From NCBI RefSeq assembly GCF_024868665.1, contig NC_079905.1, positions 7,351,879-7,415,878 of the forward strand: a stretch of DNA of 64,000 nt, in the 5' to 3' direction. The DNA is from Triplophysa rosa. Taxonomy: Eukaryota > Chordata > Actinopteri > Cypriniformes > Nemacheilidae. The stretch's first letter is position 1. Every line of letters starts with the position of its first letter. A program made the translations under genes and the position numbers. The notes under the pieces were generated by a model. The model was not told the origin of the DNA. It saw nothing but the letters and a program-made list of their open reading frames with translations, and did not search any database. Positions 38,901 through 50,912 of the stretch are shown here, one piece after another.

Positions 38901-39176
38901 AGAAAGTGAAAGTGACCTATTAGTCAGATATGGTGACCCATACCCGAAATGTGACCTCTGCTTTTAACCCATCCAGAGAGTAGTGAACACACACACAGCA
39001 AGTGGTGAACACATGTACACCCGGTGCAGTGGGCAGCTATCACTGCAGCGCCCGGGGAGCAAGTAGGGGTAAGGTGCTCAAGGGCACCTCAGTCATTACC
39101 CGCCGGCCTGGGAATCGAACTGGCAACCTTCTGGTCACGAGTCCGACTCTCTAACCATTAGGCCACGACTGCCCCT
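38901..39176 (-). mobile_element. HE1-type tRNA-derived SINE
   Basis: Read on the minus strand it starts GGGGCAGTCGTGGCCTAATG. Box A is TGGCCTAATGG (about 39155-39165) and box B is AGTTCGATTCC (about 39110-39121), a split pol III promoter. It continues with GAGGTGCCCTTGAGCACC, CTGCTCCCC-like and GGATGGGTTAAAAGCAGAGG segments typical of HE1 SINEs of fish. It is a retroposon, not a tRNA gene: the acceptor stem and anticodon arm do not form. Confidence 0.8.
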
Positions 39177-40712
39177 GTAACAGGATGTAAAAAGTAAATC
39201 CAGGGTTCGTGTCTCTATTAAATAAATGAAAAATAGATGGGGAGAGAAAACACTAGACAATTTTCAGAAGCAACCATAAATGCAACGACACGCATAAACT
39301 CACTCTCACAAGGTGGTGATTGAATGCAAATTAAAATGCAAATGCTGCACTGTCAGTTCTCTAGCAGCCCGGTCCACAGATGGGCAGCATTTGAACACGA
39401 CAGCTCAAACAAGTTTGGAATGTCAAAAAGTGCCGTCGCACTAAGTGAAGCCATTACATGTGCGCATCTAGAACTACTACAAGAGGAAGTCAACATGGCC
39501 AAGCCTCCAATCACTCAGCCGGTCCAAAAAGCATGAGCTGGCATTCTCAATACTACAGTTTCCCACACAAAAGGACTAACCAGCCCTGAAGAAAACTACC
39601 CAAGATTCTAAAAAATCAGAGCAGAAATGGGATTCAGAGAGAGAGACTAGCTTGGGACACGCTACGGAAACGGACAAGAGTGCTGGGAATGATGATTGGA
39701 GGAAGGTAGGTTAGTTTTACACAGTCTTGGACTCATGAGGTAGGGGTCGTTGCCTTTTAAATCATTGCCTTGCGGCCTGTGAGCTATTAAACATGATTTC
39801 CAACTCTCAACTCCCACAACCAACAGAACAGCCCTGAATTTTTCAGCACTTTGCGCTCTTCCAAACAACTGCAGTTGACAGCAAAGTCTGCGTTCATGAT
39901 ACCAGCACACAAAGGTAAAAGTATTTCTGCAATGCATGCTGTACTTCACTATGTGAAGTGCGTCATAATACTAGATTTTTTTTAAATAGTGCTTGCATGT
40001 GTAAAAATCACTGCCACCTTGACCAGATGTTGTGGGTGGTACTAGGGTATTGCTATGTTGTTGCTAGTCTGTCTGAAATGGTGGCTAGGTTACCAAACGT
40101 CCCAAATCAAAAAAGGAAACCCATCCCTAAGCCTCCAGGTCACTAGATATATATGTGGTACTTGGAAAAGTAGTATTACGGTTTAGGGGAGGTGTATAAA
40201 TTCCTAACCTCAAGCAATAACAATATATGACAATAACAATAATTTATGCCTTAACAAGCACCAGCACTTATTCTGTACACACCGTCCCATGAGGAGGATT
40301 TACTGAATAGATTTAAGAGTAATGCAACATCATACTCGCATAGCAAAAATCTGCATCTGCTATGCCTTCATTCAGTGTATTATTTGTAAAGATGCAATGG
40401 CATTTGAAGACTTTGTTTAGTTGTATTGTGGGATTTGGTAAATTCGGCTCTGATGTTGCACATTGATTCAGCCCTGTAAGAATATGTGATCTGACTAGAA
40501 TCTTTTATGTTGTCCTCAATGGTGAAATGACTTTCAATTATAATGCACAAACCCAGAGGCTACCGTTTGGCAAGCTCTAAACACACCTATAGAAAAAACC
40601 CTTAAATAAACTGTTAAAAATGACCCAATGTAAGCCGTGCCCATCAATAATTCCCAACGATTTTCTCCTAAATACATCCCTCTGTATTTAGTGTTGAAAA
40701 AAATTAAATACA

Positions 40713-40762
40713 GTAAATAAATGGTGACAGAATTATCATTTCTGGTTCCTACCCGTTTAAAT
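40713..40762. mobile_element. Foldback element, right-end fragment
   Basis: GTAAATAAATGGTGACAGAA, then TTATCATTTCTGGTTCCTAC and CCGTTTAAA, matches a decayed right end of the family. Confidence 0.4.
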
Positions 40763-42283
40763 CTACAGTTTTACAGACTTTATGGCCTTAATACTTAAAG
40801 ACTCTGGTTAAGTACGTTCCTGAATGATACAGATCGAGGGGCTGAGAGAGTTCTGTGACAATGACTAAACAGAAATAGCTGTATCCCTGTGATTTATAGC
40901 AGTCAACAGGGTCATAGGTCATCCACACAAAGACGCAGGGTCACCACAGCATCAGTCATTCACACTAATGTATCCACAGAACACACACGCCACACTGAAC
41001 AAACAGCATCTCCAGTCAAAAACAGCCTTACAAATGCAAGCGTGCGCATGAGAGCCAAACACGTTCCCTGACAGTTGAATCCTATTTCTTCTCATTTACA
41101 ATCCGTCTGATAAATTGTCCCTGAACTGACCTTCAAGCAGCGGTAAAGTAATCTACAATTACCTCAAGAGACAAGAGGAAATAAAGGGTGGCACTGTCAC
41201 AAACACACACAGCCATTCAAAAGAAAATGTGCTGATGTGTGTGTGGCTTGTGAGTGGACGGAGAGGAAAAACAGGCACTTCCTGAGAACCTCCCCAACTG
41301 GCAATGAGAAAGAGGACCAAGCCACCTCGCCAACTGACCATCTGATCATACATTATATCATCACGGGCAACACACACTTCAAACTCCATAGAGGAATACT
41401 CCATCTAAATGTGATTCACTTAACAACTATTTTTACAATGTGGCAATAACTTATTCAGTTAACCAAATAGAACATCAATAGATCAATAGATGGTCATTTT
41501 CAACCATTTTCATTACTGATCGATTTTGCCGTTGTAGCAGCCCTACAATACATCTCAACTCAAGTCAACACGAATAAAAACACTCCATCAGCACACAGCA
41601 TAGAGCCCCGAGAAATCAACTCCCCAAACAGAACGTGAACCCTTCTAAACACTTTGAAAAAGCAATCACGGTGCACGTCTGAGCATGCACAAGATCTTAA
41701 CAAGAGTGAAGATGCCGATAAATCAAGCTGTTATCTCTATAGCGTATCCATTCCAAGCGTGCAGGGATTTATATGCCTCTGGGTGAATCACAAGTTGGGA
41801 TATTACATAAATTCCACCAAAAAATACACATTTGTGTTGTGTCATTCATTTTCTTTCCAAAGCTGGACAATTACATTTGGCAAGAGAAAAACACGCACTT
41901 CCTAGAGATTCAGTTGACCCTGGTTTGGGTTAACCTCCCGTAGGATGTTTTGATTGCAATCAAACTGAATTCAGAAGCACACGCACACACTCAAACACTA
42001 CACACTCTGATTGCAGAGATTCAGTCGCCATGGTTCGAGCTCATTGGCCTGCAAGACTGCAGTCAAACCAGTCAAAACAAAAACAATGACACGGGCGTGA
42101 ACTTCCCACAATCATCAGTAAACAATGTGTTAAAAAAGGGCATAATTTTCTTCATGTTTAAACACTTTTTCCTTTCAAAGCTTCACATGCAGAGGCTACT
42201 ACTCGAAAGCAATTTGGAGGCCAACTTCCCTGAAAAGTGTAAACATTGTGGAACTATAAAAAAAATTGATGTGCACCCTGACA

Positions 42284-42303
42284 ACAGCAGCAGCAGCAGC
42301 AGC
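42284..42303. repeat. Short (CAG)n repeat
   Basis: About six CAG/AGC trinucleotides in intron 1. Confidence 0.85.
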
Positions 42304-42385
42304 ACTGGCTCAATTGATGAATTGAGCTTGGGGGCGGAGCTACATACTTGTTCAATCACAGGGGGCGGGGCTGTCAGAACACATA

Positions 42386-42669
42386 GGTCGTTTCTCAATA
42401 TGCTTTCTTCGGAGGTCTTGTGTCCTCGTGTTCTCGCTCTACGTCATCAATAACCGTCAAAGTCCGGAGAACGCATGAAAGTACCCGGATGTGTTCTCGA
42501 TATCAAGGATGCATCGTATGCAGCCTTGCGCGCCTACGGTATCCGCTTGAAGTCCCAGAAGTCACTACGGGTCGTCCATCCAAGTTCGTTCTTCCGAGGA
42601 TGCCTCGCAAGACTGGTCTCCACAAGAACACAAGTCCGTTCTTTGCGTTTTTTGAATTGAGAAACGGCC
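42386..42669. mobile_element. 284-bp TIR MITE
   Basis: Termini GGTCGTTTCTCAAT and, inverted, GGCCGTTTCTCAAT match at 13 of 14 positions. ATA lies directly outside both ends (a possible 3-bp duplication). The interior is CpG-rich relative to its surroundings and open on the plus strand, but no protein is recognised. Confidence 0.65.
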
Positions 42670-43468
42670 ATACACTAACCACGGCTCCAACCTCAATTTA
42701 AAATTGAAGAACAAAAACCTACGCTATAGCTGCTACCAGCTACTAACCCAATCAGTCCATCTTCTGGAAGGCAGCACCAGCCTTCCCCTCACTCCTGTGA
42801 GCGAGAGCAATCTGGGGAGACGGGCTCACTAAACCAGAGGCTCCGGAGTCAAGGCTTCATGCCAGAGCGTACATTTTATGAATTTATTCATCAGCGGGGA
42901 ACCACGCATTAAAAGGTCGGGCGATTTTCCAGGTCATTGGTCAAAGCCGAACGGTGAGGAAGGGATAGCCAACATTGTTCCTATCTAGGCTGTGATAAAG
43001 GGGCAGGGGAAGTGGCAGAAAGGCTCATATCCGGCATGCGCGAGGTTGCAACGCTTAATGAGTTTGAAAGGTCAAATGCCTCTTCAAAAGATATATGTGA
43101 AGTATATCACCCGAGTGCTGCTTCATGGGCCTCTGAGGGGCCGAAAGGGCCAACGTTGCTGTCGCCAAGGCGATGTCATGCTGGCGTGCCAGACGGGGAG
43201 ACAGACATATCTCACTGAGTGGGCAGTTCAGGCAAGATAGTAAATTGCTGTAAGTGCCCTAAGTGTCTATCAAACACAATACTTAAAAATTACCAGAATA
43301 TTTTATGTGTTAAGACTTTTTGTAATACTTATTTCATTCTTTGTGCTTGTCTGCCACAGTGATGTACAATCTATCTTCATCTGGAAGCATTTCCTAACAA
43401 ATATTTGGAGATATGTAATTATGTGGGATAATTCATTTAATTTATTCATTAGCATTTCAGCGCATTTC

Positions 43469-43796
43469 AAGGGATAGTTCACCCAAAAATGAAAATGCTG
43501 TCATCATTTACTCACCATCACCACCTTGTCATTTCAAACCTGTATGACTTTCTTTCTACTGCAGAACACAAAAGAAGACATGTTAAAGAACGTTGGTAAC
43601 CGAACAACAGCGGTACCCTTTCACTTCTAACATGGACACAAAACCAATGCAAGTCAATGGGTAACACCATTGTTCGATTATCAACATTCTTCAAAATGTT
43701 TTGTGTTCTGCAGAAGAAAGTAATACAGGTTTAAAACGACAAGGGGGCGAGTAAACGATGACAGAATTTACATTTTTGGGTGAACTATCACTTTAA
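43469..43796. mobile_element. Foldback element, subfamily B, copy 10
   Basis: AAGGGATAGTTCACCCAAAA at the left and TTTTTGGGTGAACTATCACT at the right. Near-complete arms surround a GTACCCTTTCACTTC centre. Confidence 0.85.
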
Positions 43797-44002
43797 GATC
43801 AACAGGCAACTATTCTTGAAATCCTTCAGATTATCTAAGAATAATTATTTATAAAAATAATTACTAATTGCTTTGCCTTTGAAACAAGCATGTAAATACA
43901 TTCCTAAAATGTCATGTCAAGTGAACCTGCATTGAACCATATGCAAACTTTTCATATTGACAATCGGCTTTAAACCCTAAGGTAAATCATGTCTATTTTA
44001 TT

Positions 44003-44165
44003 CCGGTCCTGGAGAGCAACTATCCTGCAAAGTTTATTTTCAACCCTAATGGAAGACATCTGCTAATTTACAAATAATCCAGAAGATCTCGACTGGCTTG
44101 TTTAGGGGTTTGATTAGGGTTGGAGCTAAACTCTGCTGGACAGTGACCCGCCAGAACTGGAGCTA
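44003..44165. mobile_element. Short inverted-repeat element
   Basis: TCCGGTCCTGGAGAGC...CTGCAAAGTTTA at the left and, inverted, GCTCCAGTTCTGGCGGGTCA...CAGCAGAGTTTAGCTCCAAC at the right. It resembles a widespread fish MITE. Confidence 0.5.
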
Positions 44166-44438
44166 AAGTGCTCTTGAATAAATCAATACCTACTTTCTCG
44201 GTTAACACTAGGAAGAATCTGTCGACCATGCAAAAAAGCACACCCTTTGTTTTAAAATCTCTATGTGGAATTTAGTAAGTGACTCTCTCTCCAACTTTCC
44301 GAAGAAAGCAACATTTATTTACTGAATTATACATTTAAAACAGCCAGGGGTTTGTATACGGTGTGGCCAGCCAAAACCACTAAAAGCAAGACCTGACGTC
44401 TTTATCAACTCGTATATTCATATTACAACTTATCTTCT

Positions 44439-44700
44439 TTAAAGGGATAGTTCACCCAAAAATAAAAAATTCTGTTAAGAAGATATTTTGAAGAATGTTG
44501 TTAAATGGCCCCCATTCACTTGCATTGGTTTTGTGTCCATTCAGTCAAAGTGAATGGGGGCCAGTGCTGTTCAGTTACCAACTTTCTTCAAAATATCTTC
44601 TTTTGTGTTCTGCACAAAAAGAAAGTCAAAGGTTTGAAATGACAAGAGGGTGAGTAAATGATAACAGAATTTTCATTTTTGGGTGAACTATTACTTTAAT
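44439..44700. mobile_element. Foldback element, subfamily B, internally deleted, copy 11
   Basis: TTTAAAGGGATAGTTCACCC at the left and GGGTGAACTATTACTTTAA at the right. The left inner arm lost its CTCACCCTC...CTGCAGAACAC part, so AATTCTGTTAAGAAG joins directly to ATATTTTGAAGAATG. The centre is a long palindrome around GGGGGCCA. Confidence 0.85.
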
Positions 44701-46152
44701 ATTGAACATAACACAGCATTACAACAAACGGTCCATTTTTAAAAAGGAAATGTATGTCTGAACCTCACCGAGCGCTCTTACATCATTTAAAAACTAAAAT
44801 CAGCAAAAAAGGGTCAGGCACAGAGGTGGAGTGTTCTCTGTCAGCTGTCTGGCACGTTGCTGCAATACAAAAAGATAAATACTCAAAACCAACTTTACAA
44901 TGCAGTATGAAGGACAATCGGGCTGTCTCCTGGTTGGTTTTCTATGTTCATTCAACACTGACGGTTTCATTTTTCACCTTTATGAAGCTACGTGGAATCC
45001 TCGGAGCATCCATATTCTGCTAGTAATAAAATCATCCATCCCCTTCACAAAAGCACCTCAGACAAAACCTCCACCTCCAGGGGCATTCCTGCAGATCCAG
45101 CAGAAACTCGTCCTTACAGGGAACCGAGATGAGTCCTGGTGACCCTTCTTCTTACGCTGAGGAAAATAACACAGCATCGATCCATCCCGTTCACGCAATG
45201 CTAGAATAGTCAATTTGTGAGGAAAGAGATCAAACTTAATTACAAGATTGAGCAACACTGAATGTCAGGGTATTATGGGTAATTATGATTATAAAAACTG
45301 TAATTTCCTCTCTAACATTCATTCATTTTTAATTCTGGATTATTCCGAGTAGGTATGATGGTTGACTCGATTATGTGACTCGATTATTTTGTTTTAATTC
45401 GGATATTGTTAACATGGCACTACAACTGGCTAGTTGCAAAGCAAACTGAATAAACACTATAGTTATTTAGACAACCCAGTTGATCTTAAAAATAGTGCAG
45501 TTTTCAGTCCACACATCCCAAAGCAACACTAAATAAACTCCCGGAGAGGGCATGTCACTGTAACGCCTGCCAACTTCACAAATCACTCTAACCTTCACTG
45601 CACATTCAGGTTGCCACTTATAAAAACAGCGGAGGCACAGCCAGCACGGATCTCCGACGGTCCAACCCAAACCATTACCAGAGCTAAAAATTATGCCGTT
45701 AATCAGCACGGCACTATGAATTTTCATGCTAAGTGGTCTTCGTGCAAATCAATAAATGACAACTAAAATGCCATATTGATTGCCTAGCGTATTCAGGGCT
45801 CCGCTTCAGTCATGATTTTACACCTTCTGTCAACAACTGAGGTAGCAGAACAACGTTCAGGACCAGTTTGGCAGAGTATGATGATGGAACCCAGCGCAGA
45901 GGTGACAGGCATATAAAGCTCTCCAAGGTAAGTGCCCTCATATGGTCTGCACCCTGTCAGCGTACATAAACACGGCACGGTTGATGCAACTGGCACGTGC
46001 CTGTGAGCACGGTGCCGTAACGGCTGCGATGAGAACAGTAAAAATCAGTAGATGAGATGCCAGGGTGTGTAAGGACTGAGGGTCTGAGAGATGCCACCAC
46101 CTCTAACTAAATGTGAGAAAAACCACCAGAGATCAGAAAAGCATGCGAGAAC

Positions 46153-47118
46153 TTAAAAGGAATAGTCCACTTAAATGACAATTCTGCCGTTATCTACTCG
46201 CCTGCTTATCTTTACATGGAGCACAAAAGTAGTGATTTTTGATGAAATATGAAATGCATGCCAAGCAAGCTAAACAAAAAAAGCCCTCCAATATTCCATA
46301 CTAATTTATGTTTAAAGGCTTTATGTTCACCACCAAAAAACTATCATATATTCAGTCCATATGTTTATTGAGTTGTATGAATCAGATGAAGTCAAATTGA
46401 TAAAAGCCCAGAAGTTCACCACTGTAGTAAAGCCATACTAAGATATTCCTCAAAATCATAAAAAGTAAACACTATAAAGACTGCAAAGCAATAGAGAACA
46501 ACATCAAAACAGCAATGATCGTATAAGACTCGGATTCTTTTCAAATGAATCTGAGAAAGAAAGCCTTTTTGCTTAGCGATGTAAAAAAGAACTGCGAAGT
46601 GCAAAGTGTGGATCTCGGAACAATCAACGGTCTTTGCTCAGATGACCTCAAACACCCAGCGGGTGTATTTAGACAAAAAATGTCAGAGAGATATTGATCA
46701 TTTAGATTCAGCCCATAAGTCTATAAATTCATGACACAAAATCGTCATATAGATTCAGCTTATATGTCTATATGTTCATCAATCAAAACTATATAGATTT
46801 AGCCCACACAGGTATGTTTATACTAGTTTCGTATGATGTATATCTCATATAGATTTACTCCATCTACATGTTCATGACATAAAACTATTCTATAGCCAAA
46901 AGCCAAAAGACTTGAAAAGCAGAAGTCAAACAGAATATCTTATGATCTTTACTGAATTTGTACTTTCTTTTAGTAGAAAAAGACAGGTAGAATCTGCAAA
47001 TCAATTCCTCAAAAATTCCTCCTCCTGTCTTGCACAGCATAATAGAAGCACACTGGTTTGGAACGACAGGCAGGCGAAAAAGAACAATGACAGATTTTTC
47101 ATTTTTGGATGAACTATT
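46153..47118. mobile_element. Two foldback fragments, possibly one element split by about 0.8 kb
   Basis: A left-end-like piece (AAAAGGAATAGTCCACTTAA followed by TTCTGCCGTTATCTACTCGC, 46156-46210) and a right-end-like piece (GGTTTGGAACGACAGGC then ACAGATTTTTCATTTTTGGA and TGAACTATTATAA, 47055-47118) face the right way round. They are separated by unrelated sequence that includes the 47-bp tandem repeat. They may equally be two independent fragments. Confidence 0.4.
46698..46888. repeat. Degenerate tandem repeat, about 47-bp unit, 4 copies
   Basis: Units begin TCATTTAGATTCAGCCC (46698), TCATATAGATTCAGCTT (46745), TATATAGATTTAGCCC (46790) and TCATATAGATTTACTCC (46845), each followed by a GTCTAT...TTCATGACA-like half. 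Confidence 0.75.
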
Positions 47119-48252
47119 ATAATAATATGCACCAACAATGAGCTCTGTCCCCATCCTGTCAGAAGCCCACCTGCCGCAAACATAATACAGAGAGAATACA
47201 GCGTGCTGAATACAAAGAGACCAGCCGCAGCAGGACCGGGACGTGGTTGTGGACAAAGAGGTGTTCAGTACAGTGAGAACATATTCGGCTCCATCAGACG
47301 CCCCCCCCCCCCACACAAGGCCTTTCCGAACACATCTCTTTCACAGCAATTAATGGCTGTCAAAACATTCATTAAGGCAACATTTCTAATCCACTTCACC
47401 AGCATACCAGTAGAGGATGGGAGATGGCAGAGTTCAGCCATGTGCACGTAAGAGCGCCGTGTCCGTGGGGGAACAGAGGAGAGAGAGCAGCCTGGCTCAG
47501 TTGGGCTTCTTCAGAGAAGCCAAGAGCCCGAAGGGACGCAGCTATTATCTGTTCTTTCCCTCTCTGTGCCACGCCACTCATTAGGATGCTCAGTTGACCT
47601 CACCTGAGTCCGTAATGCGGCAGCCTGACATCAAAACCTCTGAAGCTTTCAAGACTGTCAAACAATCCCACCAGGAGCAACAGACTCTGAAATGTCCTAA
47701 TTGGAAATCCAACATAACTTGATGGACTGAAATACCTACTTTTGTGGTATCCTGATGAAATGGAAATGACAAGACAAAGAATATTTAATTGAAAATTTTA
47801 AAAATAGAAAAACAAACAAGTTATTAATCGGAGATAAACTAAGAAATAAAATACACTTGAATAAGAAACTAAACTAGATAAAAATTGAGACATTATTTTG
47901 TTTGGAACAATTTAAACAAATTCTGCTTAGATTTTGTTAAGTAAGCAAATCCTAAACTAGACCATTTTCAACTCTTGATTTATGTTGGTGTAACATTATC
48001 GCCTGAAACAAACTGACTACATTGTTGCAGCCTGTCAACAGCACGCAGCCGGATTCCTCGGGTAAAACATCACCTGTCTTTGAAGAGCTCAACCAAATGT
48101 GCTTTGTATTTTAATAACAAATTTGACCATTTAAATCCATTCACGATCTAGTCCACTGCCTATCAAACTTACTACAGCACAGAAAGGTGAAAGCACACCT
48201 GCAGTGAGAGTTCCATCAAATTGACCTAAACAGTTCCAAAGACGCTACATAC

Positions 48253-48331
48253 CTTCCTCTGCGCAAGCCTCCTCGTTTCTGTTGAGCAATAATATCCAAA
48301 GCACTGAAATGATCGCTTTAAACTGCTCCAT
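48253..48331 (-). CDS. epha7: Eph receptor (EphA7-like), coding exon 1: start codon and signal peptide
   Basis: First coding exon of a receptor tyrosine kinase that binds ephrins at the plasma membrane. It encodes 26 residues plus the first base of codon 27. Residues 1-24 form a signal peptide: short polar N-end (MEQFK), hydrophobic core AIISVLWILLL, then a polar stretch ending ACA before EE, a plausible signal peptidase site. The ATG has a strong context (A at -3, G at +4) and an in-frame TGA lies 33 nt upstream (48362-48364), so the start is well fixed. The donor reads AAG|GTATGT (intron at 48247-48252 downward), phase 1, which joins in frame to exon 2. The exon alone would not be recognisable. 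Its assignment rests on the in-frame junction to exon 2, the signal peptide, the matching phase of Eph genes and the CpG-rich sequence just upstream. Confidence 0.8.
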
Positions 48332-48365
48332 CTTTGAATCGCCAGGACCGCGGAGCTCTGGTCAT
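48318..48365 (-). CDS. Upstream ORF (15 codons) overlapping the epha7 start codon
   Basis: A second ATG lies 34 nt upstream of the epha7 start, in a different frame (context G at -3, A at +4). It encodes a 15-residue peptide, MTRAPRSWRFKDGAV, and its stop TAA lies inside epha7 codons 4-5. A uORF that overlaps the main start usually lowers main-ORF translation, because a ribosome that terminates downstream of the start cannot reinitiate there. Whether it is in the transcript depends on the unmapped transcription start. The peptide resembles nothing I recognise. Confidence 0.45.
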   Translation of the reverse strand: MTRAPRSWRFKDGAV

Positions 48366-48545
48366 GTCGCAGCCGAGCACGCTTGACTCACGGTGCGGGA
48401 TGAAAGGGATCAGTCCGAGCTAGTGGCACGCAGCGGTACTATGCGCCTTATTTGACAACACGGGGGAGGCGGGGAGAGACGGTCTGATTGACAGCGCGAA
48501 CCTTCAATCGGCATGAGCGCGCGTCGAGCAGGAATGTCGACCAGT
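48340..48545 (-). promoter_or_regulatory. Probable epha7 promoter / 5' UTR in a CpG-rich block
   Basis: This block stands out from AT-rich surroundings by its many CpG dinucleotides (clusters CCGCGG, GCGCGCGTCGA). It lies immediately 5' of exon 1, as expected for a vertebrate CpG-type promoter. An Sp1-like GC box (GAGGCGGGG on the plus strand, 48466-48474) and a perfect AP-1-type TGACTCA (48384-48390) are present. There is no convincing TATA box; AAATAAGG on the minus strand near 48447-48454 is a weak candidate. The transcription start cannot be placed from sequence alone. Confidence 0.6.
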
Positions 48546-50333
48546 TTCAGCTCGCGTTATACTGTAAGGATTGAAGCGTATTTTTTTATTTAATTAAAGA
48601 AAATCCTATGCTCGTAGGGTTCAAGGACATTGGCGTCTGAATGCTTCACTGTTTGGTTATCAATCAAATGAGCACTGATGAATTATATCTATAGGGGTAT
48701 ATAGCACATGTTTTATAGATCACATGTTATAAAAAGCAGGTAATAATGGAGATGGAAGAATGAACAGACAGCAAGATAATTTAGATAATGGCAGTGCTTA
48801 TTTGGTCAATAAACCCTCGTTTATCTTACCTCACCTGTTTAATGGCTTATCCTAAGACATAAAAAGTAATTACATTTTTTGGAAGTATTAAAGGTATTTT
48901 TAATTATTTAATGTTAGTAACACATTTAAGTGTATAATAAGCATCATTTTTTAATAAATAAATAATTATAGAACAATTATAAATAAGCTACTTAATTTCT
49001 TATTAAACCATAGTTATGTAAATATTATTAATAACTAACTATTCACATAATTAATAAATAATATATGTAATATAAGTGATACAGAAATTACAAATTTAAA
49101 AGCTTTACAATTTAAAACTTGTATTATTAATATTAGTATTATCATCTTCCTTTTTCAAAAGGGTACAAAGGTTAAAAGACAAGCATGAAACTGAAGTTAA
49201 TAAACTCATCTCAAACAACAGGCACAGAATCTCCTTAATGCACGGTGTTGTGGATCCTCGAAATTACACATTTGTGCATTATTGCCCTAAACCCACGAAG
49301 GGCCAGCACTCTGCATCTCTGTAACAATAAAGCCTCAACCTATTGTTTATGACTGCATTACAATTTCATGCTAGGCTACCCTGAACCTCTCTATATGGCG
49401 TTAGCCCATAAATAAAATAAAATGAAAAACTAGAGGATGCGTTGAAGAAAAACAAAAATTTGACCTTTCGTTCTGTGGTTATTTTCACATTCATTCGTGT
49501 AGAAAAAGAACTATTGTGGTGGGGGGGGGGTGGCTAAAGACGCTATTAGTAGCAGCCACAATTTTAATGTGACATGGGATTTTGCGCAGTGTAATGTCTG
49601 TGTAATCACTCCACAATCTCAAGGGACGGGATCACACACACGCACACACACGCACCCTCACAGAGAAAAACAGGGTGTTAATCCCAGTTGCGCTGTAGTG
49701 GGTGTGTTTTATTCCCTAAACAGGAGCTCTGGAACCAGTGAGCTGAAAAGGTGCTAATGCGGGACTGCAAGAGACAAGCTACTAAAGACTTTTTTAAATG
49801 GACACGGGACCGCTTTGATTTCAACCTGCTGTTTGTCCCTGCTGTATAGATGAAATATGTTTCAAATTGTTCCCTCTGTTTTGACATTTTCAGAGAAGTT
49901 TAATGATAAGCCACCAAGAGGGCCTGGTCTGAGGAATTGTGGGGTGATTGTTTTATGTAGGCTTCATAATACTCGACCCATCTGTTCTGTATAGCCCTTT
50001 GATGTTCTCCACATATAACCATGTTAGCTCACTGTGGTGTGCAACACTTGGGTAAACCAACATAATCACAGGAGGTTGACAGTCTTTGGTTAATGAGTGT
50101 TCTTTTTCTAGTTACCAACAGAGACAAAGAGACATTTGAAGGTCACTTTGTGGTAGCACATTGGGACTCAACAGGAACCAAAAGATTCAGATTCTCTTTG
50201 TTTATATGTGGATGGGGAAACAAAGACCAAGTCATATTACCAGTAGGAAACATAGAGTTCTCTATAATAAATACAAAGTTGTGACATTTAAATGCGTGTT
50301 GAAACATAAAATACAGAATGCATTTTGTAGTAC

Positions 50334-50460
50334 AAATCAAATCAAATTTTATTTATAAAGCACTTTTTTAAAACAACAATTGTTTTCCAAAGTGCTGTAC
50401 AAGCATAATCAAAATAAAAGCAAATAACACATTTTATACAAAAAAGAAAGTAACAGACAT
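50334..50460 (-). mobile_element. Retroposon 3'-tail fragment, minus orientation
   Basis: AATCAAATCAAATTTTATTT then ATAAAGCACTTTTTTAAAAC and CCAAAGTGCTGTACAAGC. This is the inverse of the 'AAAGCGCTTTATAAATAAA' tail type, starting with a (TCAAA)n simple repeat. Confidence 0.5.
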
Positions 50461-50599
50461 TAACATCGAACGGGTAAAACAGCTCTCATACTGAGTTAAA
50501 TGCCAAGGTATAAAAATAAGTTTTGAAGTACACAGTGACATGACTCAAATTATTTACACTTTTAGTATCCATATTTATTTTTCCCTTATTTCCAGAATC

Positions 50600-50912
50600 T
50601 TAAAGGGACTGTTCACCCAAAAATCTAAATTCTGTGATCATTTACTCTCACTCGAGTTCCAAATCTGTATAAATTTCTTTGTTCTAATGAACACACAGAA
50701 AGATATTTTGAAGAATGTTTGTAACCAAACAGATCTTGGCCACCATTGATTACCATGGTAGAAGAAAATTACAATGGTGGTCAAAAGTGCCCTAGAACTG
50801 TTTGCTTTCTTACATTCTTCAAAATCTCTTCTTTTGTGTTTAACAGAATGAGGAAATTTATAAAGCAATTTTCCTTCTGGTAGTCAATGGTGGCCAAGAA
50901 CTTTTCCTTTAA
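50600..50912. mobile_element. Foldback element, subfamily A, 3'-truncated, copy 12
   Basis: CTTAAAGGGACTGTTCACCC then an A-type core (CTTGGCCACCATTGATTACC and TAGTCAATGGTGGCCAAGAA). The right terminus is missing. Confidence 0.75.

Larger units (their letters stand above)
29337..48252 (-). other. epha7: epha7 intron 1 (18.9 kb)
   Basis: Phase-1 intron with donor GTATGT and acceptor CTGCAG. It contains a tRNA-derived SINE (29966), a 39-bp tandem repeat (30631), foldback elements (31387, 43469, 44439), a repeat ending near 32597, a GA microsatellite (34116), an HE1-type SINE (38901), a TIR element (42386), another inverted-repeat element (44003) and a degenerate 47-bp tandem repeat (46698). I found no additional coding exon. 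The stretches at 32700-34000, 36430-38880, 39180-41950 and 45000-46150 hold unique AT-rich sequence in which I see no gene. Confidence 0.85.

Noticed and set aside
39110..39176. tRNA gene
   Set aside because: Box A and B motifs are present, but the cloverleaf does not close and the sequence continues as a SINE body.
41950..42453. 167-codon plus-strand frame, the longest outside epha7 exon 3
   Set aside because: It crosses the CAG repeat and enters the MITE at 42386. The translation shows no domain and codon use is not protein-like.
47307..47316. Poly-C run, and the poly-G run at about 49521
   Set aside because: Ordinary homopolymers; too short for a structural claim.
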